A DNA stretch of 64,000 bases from positions 63,762,815-63,826,814 of the forward strand of contig CM042145.1 in the NCBI GenBank assembly GCA_023376005.1. Direction: 5' to 3'. The translations under genes and the position numbers were made by a program. Positions 56,512 to 64,000 of this stretch are shown here, piece after piece (the stretch's first letter is position 1; each line of letters begins with the position of its first letter). Source of the stretch: Doryteuthis pealeii (taxonomy: Eukaryota > Mollusca > Cephalopoda > Myopsida > Loliginidae). The notes beneath the pieces are model-generated. The model saw only the letters and a program-made list of their open reading frames with translations, made no database searches and was not told the DNA's origin.

Positions 56512-57700
56512 TCTTATTATAATGGAGATTGTGTGTTTGTCTGTATCCGAAACTATATCACTACTCAAGTTACAATTTGTTGTTTTCGTCACATTCTCCA
56601 TGATTTTATTTAAAATTCAAAACTGAATTATAAATAAGACTGATTCATATTATTAATACTGTTGACCATATCTACATGATATTTTCCACGTACCCCACTT
56701 GTACGGGTCAGGCACAAGGCCCTATTTATGTGGGACCACCCACAAGCCGAGACTCATGGGGTGGCGGGTGAAAAATTGCGTCGGTCCCGTCGGCATTCCC
56801 CCTCAAGGGGGGCGCCTCAGGCACTGGGCAATAAACCCAGCCCTGCCCCTTTAAATCAAGGGGCAGGTGTTGCCTGGGGGATGGCCCCCTGGGATCGACG
56901 CTATTAACTCGTAAAGATCCAGGGCCGAAGCCACTGGACCCCCGGCGTGGGCCGGAGCTACATGGTATTTACTGCGTACCCCACTTGTACGGGTCAGGCA
57001 CAAAGTCCCTATTAACGTGGGACCACCCACAAGCCAAAGCTCATGGAGTGGCAGGTGAAAAATTGCGTCGATCCCGTCGGCATTCCCCCTCAAGGGGGGC
57101 GCCTCAGGCACTGGGCAATAAACCAAGCCCTGCCCCTTTAAATCAAGGGGGCAGGTGTTGCCTGGGGGGACCCCTGGCTCCGACGCTATTAACTCGTAAA
57201 GATCCAGGGCCGAAGCCACTGGACCCCCGGCGTGGGCCGGAGCTACATACTAATAACATGCAATTATATTCATATATACAACAAAATAGCGGTTTATAGT
57301 CAGAACGGGAAGGCTAATTTGCATATTGATATTAAAAAATAGATTTTAATAAATATGTGCTTAGTATAATTGATTTCTAATTGTTTGGTTTTATCTTAAT
57401 GAATATGGGCAAAAATCTCGGGGTAAATCTTTAAAGAAATTCATTAACAAGAAGAAATAACTGCAATTCTATTCTTTACTTCCTATTTTAATCAGATAGT
57501 TAAATTAGGAAAATTTAGCAATGAAAGGCGGGAGTAATGGAAGAGTAAGTTCCAGTCGTTCTATTTTTCGATTATACCCCCCTCTGTTTCAAATCGTTTT
57601 ATTTGCATTCTTATTTAGTTTCATTAGCCGTTCTGATTTAATATATTTTATTACATTAAAACTTAGATACTTGCACCCGGAGGGCGCATATATTTGCTAA
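56512..57700 (+). mobile_element. Helitron-like element with duplicated GC-rich core
   Basis: The 5' end is TCTTATTATAATGGAGAT. The 3' end has a hairpin GCACCCGGAGGGCGC (57,673-57,687) ~10 bp before CTAA (57,697-57,700), followed by T. There are no terminal inverted repeats and no target duplication, which matches non-autonomous Helitrons (TC...hairpin-CTRR, insertion at A|T). Inside, a GC-rich ~280 bp unit is tandemly duplicated (~56,684-56,963 and ~56,964-57,247). No RepHel protein is present. The base before the 5' end is C here, not A. Confidence 0.65.
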
Positions 57701-57934
57701 TTTACTTAAATTAAAAATAATAAAATTTCGAAGTAACATAAAAAAGAATTATTCCTGTAGACGATCAATATATGACGAATAAGAACGGCGGTCGAATGTG
57801 TAGATACTTGAACATTAATACTTTCGACTTCTACTTACGATTCTGCTACAGCGTTCATTCATTTTGTTGAATTTCTATTTTTGTTCATACCCCAACGCAC
57901 AACCAATCAAATTCACTTTCATTAAAAAATATCC
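57701..57934. other. unassigned AT-rich sequence
   Basis: No frame, repeat or RNA gene is recognised. Confidence 0.4.
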
Positions 57935-58045
57935 TGGTGGTTTAGCTCAGTCGGTAGAGTGTCCGGCTGAGAACCTCAAGGTTCCTGTTTCGATACCAGC
58001 CCTCGCCAAATCAGCGTATGCGTAGCACATGGATCTGTGCGGTAA
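57935..58045 (+). repeat. SINE-B, 5' half
   Basis: GGTTTAGCTCAGTCGGTAGA head with A box and CGATACCAGCCCTCGCC after a B box-like GTTTCGATACC. It ends at GGATCTGTGCGGTAAGG, where the body should continue. Confidence 0.8.
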
Positions 58046-58079
58046 GGGTTAGGGCTAGATTGAGCATGTATATCTAAGG

Positions 58080-58224
58080 GTAGTGTACACATAAGGTCAA
58101 CAGCGCTTGGTAACTGTCAGTTTCTCCAATATGCGATTTTCAAGGTCAGACTTGGTTTTAAAACCGCATTGACGAAAAACTAACAGTTACCAAGCGCCGT
58201 TGACTTTATGTCTACACTACCTGA

Positions 58225-58273
<49 letters not shown>
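58080..58273. repeat. 43 bp-arm hairpin and (TA)n tract
   Basis: 58,080-58,123 (GTAGTGTACACATAAGGTCA...) is mirrored by 58,177-58,220 with few mismatches and a ~53 bp loop. (TA)n follows at 58,228-58,273. The segment sits between two SINE-B pieces. Confidence 0.75.
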
Positions 58274-58277
<4 letters not shown>

Positions 58278-58282
58278 AAGGG

Positions 58283-58456
58283 GCCTCGCCAACTCAGCGT
58301 AAGAGTAGCACAGGGATCTGTGTGGTAGGTGTGGCGCTCCACCTCAGACGCTAAAAAACAATCTCCTTGCTTTAGCGCTAGTGAAAATGGGATAGACTCC
58401 CTCGCTGTCTGGCTGATACCGACTTTAGGCCACCCCGACGACTTTACTTACTTACA
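58283..58456 (+). repeat. SINE-B, 5'-truncated copy
   Basis: GCCTCGCCAACTCAGCGTAA to GGCCACCCCGACGACTTTAC and the (CTTA)n tail. It overlaps in content with the end of 57,935-58,045, so it is a second insertion rather than a simple split of one copy. Confidence 0.8.
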
Positions 58457-58787
58457 TCGTATAATAAAACGTGTTGACTGATCAGAATTAGAGGTGAAAC
58501 AACTTAATTATTTTGCAAATTAATTTTTATATCTTACAAATGTAAGACGTAAGAAATAAAATCATATGTTATATAAAGATGTAACATTAAAACTTGTGTG
58601 TTTGTGTTATTAGATCTGCTATTAATTTGCATAATTCAGATCAGGTGTCTTAATTACCAGATCGTCAAAAATCCGTAAAATTGGCGCGAACAAAAGCGAA
58701 GAGTCAAAAATCAAAATCAGAAACCGAATTTAGACAGAAAGCATATGTATCTAAGTGAGCATGAAAATATTTGGATGCAAGGGAAAC

Positions 58788-58834
<47 letters not shown>

Positions 58835-58960
58835 TTAATGTATGAGTAGTGGCTTACCGGTGGGTACGAGTACGATCGTTTGAAGCGCACAGTATCCAGG
58901 GGTTAAGACCGAGAAAAAACAAATACAAAGTGCTCAATACAATGTAGAGCAAAATTTATT
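58457..58960. other. unassigned AT-rich sequence with (TA)n
   Basis: (TA)n at 58,791-58,831. The remainder has no recognisable feature. Confidence 0.5.
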
Positions 58961-59230
58961 TATAAAATGGATAAAAGTAACATATTCGAGTTTCATCGTC
59001 TGAATCGTCAGGGTTACATCCGCTAAATTAATCGAGTTTTCGATTAATGTCAGTTGGTACCATGTATGACCGTTGAAACGGGTCTTATTTTTTTCTTAAT
59101 AAATAAGACCCGTTTCAATGGTCATATATGGTACCAACTGACATTAATCGAAAACTCGATTAATTCAGCGGATGTAACCCTGACGATTCAGACGATGAAA
59201 CTCGAGTAGGTTACTTTTATCCATTTTATA
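58961..59230. repeat. 130 bp-arm near-perfect hairpin
   Basis: 58,961-59,090 (TATAAAATGGATAAAAGTAA...) is mirrored by 59,101-59,230 with about five mismatches and a ~10 bp loop. The right arm contains CCCTGACGATTCAGACGATG followed by AAACTCG, reminiscent of retroelement ends. It may be a head-to-head pair of retroelement 3' ends or a foldback element. Confidence 0.9.
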
Positions 59231-59404
59231 TATATATATATACCAAACTTGTTGGTAAACCCTTGCGGTAAGAAAAAAATCTGGCAAATAGTTTGATTGT
59301 AAAAATATACTACCAAAGAGTCAACTCTTAACCCTGAAAAGCACTAAGCGAAACTTTCAGTAGGTATATCTGACTCATTAGGTTTATCATTATATATACT
59401 AAAA

Positions 59405-59597
59405 AGTAAAGCCGTTGGGGGGGGGGGGGCTAAAGTCGGTATCAGCCAGACAGCGAGGGAGCCTATCCCTTTTTCCCTTGCGCTAGACAAGGGGGACTGT
59501 TTTTTGGCGTTTGAGACGGAGAGCCACACCTACCATCCTCACTTTACCGTACAGATCCCTGTGCTACTCATACGCTTGTTGTCGAGTGCCGGTAGGT

Positions 59598-59602
<5 letters not shown>
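59405..59602 (-). repeat. SINE-B, truncated and interrupted by (TA)n
   Basis: Tail side AAAGTAAAGCCGTTGG followed by a poly-G run (59,417-59,429), then body blocks GGTATCAGCCAGACAGCGAG and GTACAGATCCCTGTGCTAC. It stops at GGTAGGTATCGATATAT. The tRNA head with its A box is missing. Confidence 0.8.
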
Positions 59603-59669
<67 letters not shown>

Positions 59670-59832
59670 CTCTCTCTCTCTCTCTCTCTCTGTACATATA
59701 TATATGTATAGGGAGGTACGGAAGTAATATGACCGTCAATTATATTAACTTTAAGCCATGATATATATATATATATATATATATGTTTGAGTGTGTCTCT
59801 CTCTCCCCCCCCCTCTCTCTCTCTCTCTCGCT
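59603..59832. repeat. compound (TA)n, (TGTA)n, (TC)n microsatellites
   Basis: (TA)n 59,600-59,647, (TGTA)n to 59,668, (TC)n to 59,692, (TA)n 59,760-59,786 and CT-rich to 59,832. Confidence 0.95.
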
Positions 59833-60005
59833 GTGTGTGCGTTTTAGAATAATGAAATTGCAAAGTAACTACTATAAATAAGTAGGGCAATATGTTATTG
59901 ATACTAAATGTTAAATCTCAAACATCTTCCTGCTACTTAAGTTTTACGAACCTCGATCTTCAGGTAGACAACAAAATGAATTGAATTACTAAGTAATTAT
60001 TCTTA

Positions 60006-60898
60006 CTACCAACTATATGCATGCTCCGAGTGCAAGTATTTAAGTTTTAATGTAATAAAATATTACATTAAATTAGAAAGACTAATGAAACTAATTAAGA
60101 ATGCAAATAAAATGATTTGAAACAGAAGGGATATAATAAAAAAAGAGAGCAACTGAAATATGCTCTTCCATCACTTCCATCTTTCATTGCTAAATTTTCC
60201 TAATTTAACTACTAAGTAGTAAGAAGTAAAGAATAAAATTACAGTTATTTCTTCTTGTTAATGAATTTCTTTTAAGATTCATCCCTGAGATTTTTGCTTA
60301 TATTCAATAAGATAAAACCAAACAATTAGAAATCAATTATACTAAGCACATATTTATCAAATTTTTAATATCAAAATACAAATTAGCTTTCACGTTCACT
60401 CTGTAAACCGCTATTTTGTTGTTAATATGAATACAATTGCTCTCGGGGCGGGGGTCCAGTGGCTTCGGCACTGGACCGTGGCTTCCGCCCTGGACCGTGG
60501 CTACAATTATCAGCGTTTATCCCAGGGGGCCACCCCCTCAGGCAATACCTGCCCCCTAGATTTAAAGGGACAGGACTGGGTTTATTGCCCAGTGCCTGAG
60601 GCGCCGCCTTGAGAGGGAATGCCGATGGGATCAACGCATTTTTGCCTTAGCCACTAATGGGTATCGGCTTGTGGGTGGTCCCACATTAATAGGGCCTTGT
60701 GCCTAACCCGTACACGTGGGGTACGTGGTAAATATCTAGTATGTAGGTATGGTCAACAGTACTAATGATGTAAAGCAATTTTATTGATAATTGAGGTTTA
60801 GATAAAATCAAATCATGAAGAATATGACGGAAATAACTAAGGGAATAATGTAGTTTTGGTTACAGACAGAAAAACACACCATCTCCATTATAATAAGA
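60006..60898 (-). mobile_element. Helitron-like element, inverted second copy
   Basis: On the minus strand it starts TCTTATTATAATGGAGAT at 60,898 preceded by A (T at 60,899). It ends near GTAG at 60,006-60,009, a degenerate CTRR, after a damaged hairpin (GCACTCGGAGCATGC). It is collinear in reverse with 56,512-57,700, but the GC-rich core (60,440-60,740) is single. It is ~893 bp and encodes no protein. Confidence 0.6.
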
Positions 60899-61182
60899 TG
60901 TCACACGAACGTTGGGTTTATGTAAATAAATATCTTATAATAGAATGAAGGTATTTCGAACAAACGACTTTGCATGCAATCAAATTCACACGTATATTCA
61001 TCAATAAATTCGTAACCTAACAACGAGAAAAGTATTTATTTTATACAATAAACACGTATCTATTTCTCAACATAATCTCCTTCTATGCAACTAACAAAAC
61101 ATATACATATACCCTTTATTCAATCCATGGGGGTATCCTGTTCTAATTCCACTAACCATAGCTGGGGTACAGGTGTTAAGCT
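60899..61182. other. unassigned AT-rich sequence
   Basis: Nothing recognisable. Confidence 0.4.
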
Positions 61183-61189
61183 TTGGTTA

Positions 61190-61460
61190 GCCGAATGAGA
61201 ACAGGATACCCCCGGGGATTGAATAAAGAGTTGGTTTCAAAGTTTCGTGATAGCTCCCGATTACGACAAGAAGGTTCCCAATTACGACAAAAAGGTTCCC
61301 GAGTTCGAGAATGTTCTCGAATCCGACAAGAAATACACGAAGAAGGCCGGAGGGCACATGGGTGGAAATGTTGTACTGATAACAATAAAGATGAGGACAA
61401 TAGACCGAATAATCCAAATAATAATTATCAAGCCGCATCTAAAAAAATCAGAGAAATAAT
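61190..61460 (+). repeat. paralogous heptad-repeat segment, second copy
   Basis: The plus frame at 61,247-61,459 (70 codons) gives DYDKKVPNYDKKVPEFEN-type repeats, then KKAGGHMGGNVV, paralleling 54,958-55,203. The minus frame is also open. The region upstream (GAGAACAGGATACCCCCGG) also matches in part. Confidence 0.5.
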
Positions 61461-61504
61461 ATACGTATACATTATAACATTATACGGTGAACTATATACT
61501 ATGT

Positions 61505-62055
61505 CTCTAATAATGTAGTGTCTTGTGTATGACGCTAAACTGCATCAAGTGGTAATGTTCCTATTTTGGAGTTCTGAGGAATACCCCTTCATCGCCAGTA
61601 CTCCCAGGTCCACTATGACCCGAAGTGGTAGCACCTGTAAGGGTCCTATCAATGTGTTAAATAGATAAAAAATGAGTTCTAAAAATGTGTGTAAAAATAG
61701 ATTTTGTTTTGTTTTGTTTGGTTTGATTTGTTTTACGGCATATCAACCCCAGTGGGTTATTTAATACCGACAAAGTTTTGAAATAAATTAATTCTTAATG
61801 GATACTCAATTTTCTTTTTTATAAACACATTTTTCTATTTAACCCATAGACGTAACCAAAACAGGTACAACCACTCCGAGTCAGATTTGGCCAGGGAGCA
61901 ATGGTGATGAAGAGATGCTCCACATTCCCTAAACCTCCAGAACTGGAACCTCACCATCAGATAGATTTTAACGTCATTCCCAGGACATGATAACCCTATG
62001 GGAGAGTCTTACCCCTTTGCAGAGGTGCAGTCGGTGTATTCTAACGCCCAAGCCT
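61505..62055. repeat. GTTTG-headed repeat, head-to-head pair
   Basis: 61,505-61,690 is a minus-strand body fragment. 61,695-62,055 is a plus-strand copy with a TTTGG-type head, TTATTTAATACCGACAAAGT and an end at GCAGAGGTGCAGTCGGTGTA. The second copy has an internal deletion relative to 1,678-2,275. Confidence 0.75.
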
Positions 62056-62330
62056 AACCCTAACCCTAAACCCCCCTAGTTAAAATTAACAGTTTTATTA
62101 AAAAATTTGTGGGTTCTGTTTTTTCTGGGTTACGGCTATACAGGGTGACCCAGAAAAAAAAGAACCCAAATTAATTATTCATTTTCCCATTAAACTAACC
62201 CTAAACCCCAACCCTAACTTTAATCCTAATTCTAACCCTAACTCTAACCGTAAACCCTAACCCTAGACCCCCATAATTAAAATTAACAGTTTTATTACAA
62301 AATTTGTGGGTTCCGTTTTTTCTGGGTCGC
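62052..62330. repeat. telomere-like CCCTAA runs with a short inverted element
   Basis: CCTAACCCTAACCCTAAACC at ~62,053-62,075 and a degenerate run at 62,200-62,272. Each is followed by AAATTAACAGTTTTATTA and a GGGTTC-GTTTTTTCTGGGT segment. 62,106-62,133 pairs with 62,145-62,170 across an 11 bp loop containing ACAGGGTGACC-type sequence, like a DNA-transposon terminus. Confidence 0.75.
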
Positions 62331-62747
62331 TCTAATTTTGACACCTTTGTGCAAGTTCAGCCTGTATTTGTTATATATTTGTTATCAGAACTAGGTTTCC
62401 ATTTCAAATTGTTTTTTTTTATTCCTTTAATAAATTAGAGGATTTTACTTACTTTATGGTACAAACTCTCTGATATTGAATTTTTAATCCCCACCCCCCG
62501 ACAATATCTTTCAAAAATTAATCTTTACACCACCCGGAGAGTTTTTTTTTTTTGCTAGTTACAAATAATTGAGATTTCAATTGATACAAGTACCATAATT
62601 TGATCCTAAGAAGATATACCAGTACTACGATACTTTGAGAATTTTCTTGCTGGAAACCATACAAGGATATACATGGAAATATATCCGTATATATATATAT
62701 TCTTTCCGTATGTTTCAATTTTATCATTTATTTGTGCCTGATTTTCG

Positions 62748-62749
<2 letters not shown>
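62331..62749. other. unassigned AT-rich sequence
   Basis: Poly-T and (TA)n short tracts. No gene is recognised. Confidence 0.4.
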
Positions 62750-62785
<36 letters not shown>

Positions 62786-62786
62786 A
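62750..62786. repeat. (TCTA)n microsatellite
   Basis: About nine TCTA units. Confidence 0.9.
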
Positions 62787-63125
62787 AATGAAACAACTGC
62801 TTTGAAACTAATTGCGTAGGCCGCTAGCAAAGTACGCATTGCCCTCTTCTTCTTCGCCAATAGTCACGTGTCAGATATGGGTTGCTATCAAGCAAGCAAC
62901 CAGTCTCCTTCAAAACTCTTAACGGAAAAAACCGAGCGACGGAGCGGCAAAAAGCGTTTGCACTAGTTCACCTTTCAACCAAATTCTTCGTTTGACTTTT
63001 TTGACTTTCTTACTTTCGTCTCAGCCTGATTCGACATCAGTGAGTATAGCAAGGCTTCAAATTAATAAGGCGATAAAAATACGGAGGATCGCTCCACTCT
63101 AAAGCATTTCCTACCAACATTTGTC
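62787..63125. other. balanced-composition unique segment
   Basis: It is less AT-rich than its neighbours and shares nothing with repeats in the window. It includes CCAAT and CACGTG motifs near 62,857-62,869 and a TCTTCTTCTTCG stretch. It could be host regulatory or 5' UTR sequence. No frame or splice structure is demonstrable. Confidence 0.3.
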
Positions 63126-63127
63126 AG

Positions 63128-63190
<63 letters not shown>
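63126..63190. repeat. (CA)n-(CT)n microsatellite
   Basis: (AC)n to 63,163 then (TC)n to 63,190. Confidence 0.95.
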
Positions 63191-63193
<3 letters not shown>

Positions 63194-63463
63194 CTTTCTA
63201 TGTATCACATTTACTCTTTCTCTCTGTATCACTTATATATGAAAGTACGCAAACAGTTTGTTTGATATGGCTATGCCGACAATTTTTGGGAGAATATGTG
63301 CTTAATTGAAGTCATACCTAATTTGAAAATTAATTAGTTGATAATTAATGAATAAGTCGAATATATCTGTTCTAATGTAGAGCGTAAACAAATCGAGAAA
63401 AAGTCAATCTCTGTATGTAACTTTCAGCATATTATGCCTCATCCACAAAGACTGGAAGCCGCT
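63191..63463. other. unassigned AT-rich sequence
   Basis: No recognisable feature. Confidence 0.4.
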
Positions 63464-63477
63464 TACACACACACACA

Positions 63478-63541
<64 letters not shown>
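63464..63541. repeat. symmetric (CA)n(TA)n(TG)n tract
   Basis: (CA)n 63,464-63,499 with one irregularity, (TA)n to 63,511, then (TG)n to 63,541. The tract is close to its own reverse complement and alternates purine and pyrimidine throughout. Confidence 0.9.
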
Positions 63542-63542
<1 letters not shown>

Positions 63543-63740
63543 TATGTGAGGTATCCAAAACTTGGTAGTTAGGGATGATTCTAAGTGTGATATCTAAGAC
63601 ACACTGTATTATTATTGTATGATCCAGTATGTATAAATACAGTGAAACTTTGAATCACTACAGAGAGCTCAATGTATAATAATCTTTTTAGATTATATAC
63701 AGAGCAATATTTATCTTTGAAAGGAAGGAAATATTTTCAA
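63542..63740 (+). repeat. diverged relative of the 7,168-7,260 segment
   Basis: GGTATCCAAAACTTGGTA, GATTCTAAG and GAGAGCTCAATGT follow the order of GGGATACCAAGTAATTTGGT, AATTCTAAG and GAGAGCTCGATGT at 7,165-7,240. Both follow a dinucleotide tract ending in TGTG. Confidence 0.5.

Positions 63741-63801
<61 letters not shown>
63741..63801. repeat. (TA)n microsatellite
   Basis: ~30 AT units. The last 200 bases after it show no recognisable feature. Confidence 0.95.
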
Positions 63802-63804
<3 letters not shown>

Positions 63805-64000
63805 AAGATGAACAAAAAGTGATAAGACAAACAGGAATATTTATTTTATGTTGTTTATTTTTCTCAACTAGTTTCGGCATGAGAAAATTTCTTGTTGAAA
63901 AAAATTGTTTTTAGAGAATTTAAAAAATTAAAAGAAATTAAAAGTGTTTGATAGGCCACTATAATCCGGACAGAGAAGTGTATTAGAAGGGGCAAGTCCA

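Noticed and set aside
56851..57299. Frames over 100 codons on both strands
   Set aside because: Both strands are open because the GC-rich tandem core lacks stop-forming AT. The protein repeats simply mirror the DNA duplication.
59162..59215. Hammerhead ribozyme in the long hairpin
   Set aside because: CTGACGA and GAAAC are present, but the bases between them do not form a stem closing next to the core.
59504..59890. Several overlapping frames
   Set aside because: Translations of (TA)n, (TGTA)n and (TC)n microsatellites and a SINE-B fragment.
62053..62275. Chromosome end
   Set aside because: The CCCTAA runs are short, degenerate and interrupted, with ordinary repeat-rich sequence on both sides.
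1..64000. Prokaryotic or viral origin of the window
   Set aside because: Gene-poor, microsatellite-rich, with tRNA-derived SINEs and LINE relics. No operons, phage genes or viral open frames.

Overview
The window is repeat-dense, AT-rich eukaryotic DNA with no credible host protein-coding gene. It holds long (TA)n, (GA)n, (GATA)n and (CA)n microsatellites, tRNA-derived SINEs with internal pol III A and B boxes, decayed LINE reverse transcriptases, a TIR DNA transposon, Helitron-like elements and a candidate solo LTR. This mix fits a mollusc, most likely a coleoid cephalopod. That is an inference from repeat content, not from any gene.

The layout is dominated by nested inverted duplications. 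Call the ~12 kb block at 1-12,106 'U' and the ~1 kb next to it 'V'. The order is U+ (1-12,106), a fold-back spacer, U- (12,203-24,334), V- (24,335-25,339), a 0.36 kb natural hairpin element, a flank W (25,698-28,900), a 100-N gap, a partial U- (29,001-34,107), V- (34,108-35,051), the same hairpin element with its loop reversed, V+ (35,401-36,316), a second U+ (36,317-48,500), and a mostly single-copy flank X (48,500-64,000). The inverted copies carry many scattered small indels, while the 39-64 kb part is clean. The simplest model is one real locus, reverse(W)-hairpin-V-U-X, seen several times through fold-back (strand-switch) molecules and partly uncorrected reads. A real palindrome is not excluded.

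Inside U, left to right: a GTTTG-headed dispersed repeat in nested copies; a tRNA-derived SINE (SINE-A) on the minus strand; a repeat with a (GA)n tract; a second GTTTG-headed copy; a 0.73 kb TIR transposon carrying a 238 bp nested insertion with 17 bp target duplications; a second tRNA-derived SINE (SINE-B); (GATA)n/(TA)n; a decayed LINE with a YADD reverse transcriptase core; an opposite-strand piece of the same LINE family; and two more SINE-A copies.

X is a graveyard of mobile elements: SINE-A, three SINE-B loci, a LINE 3' end with a zinc finger and one nonsense codon, a relative of the LINE's host repeat that lacks the LINE, a candidate solo LTR, two inverted Helitron-like copies with a GC-rich core, a 130 bp-arm hairpin, telomere-like CCCTAA runs next to a short TIR, and a symmetric CA/TA/TG tract. 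No operon or pathway logic applies. The features are related by insertion, nesting and duplication.
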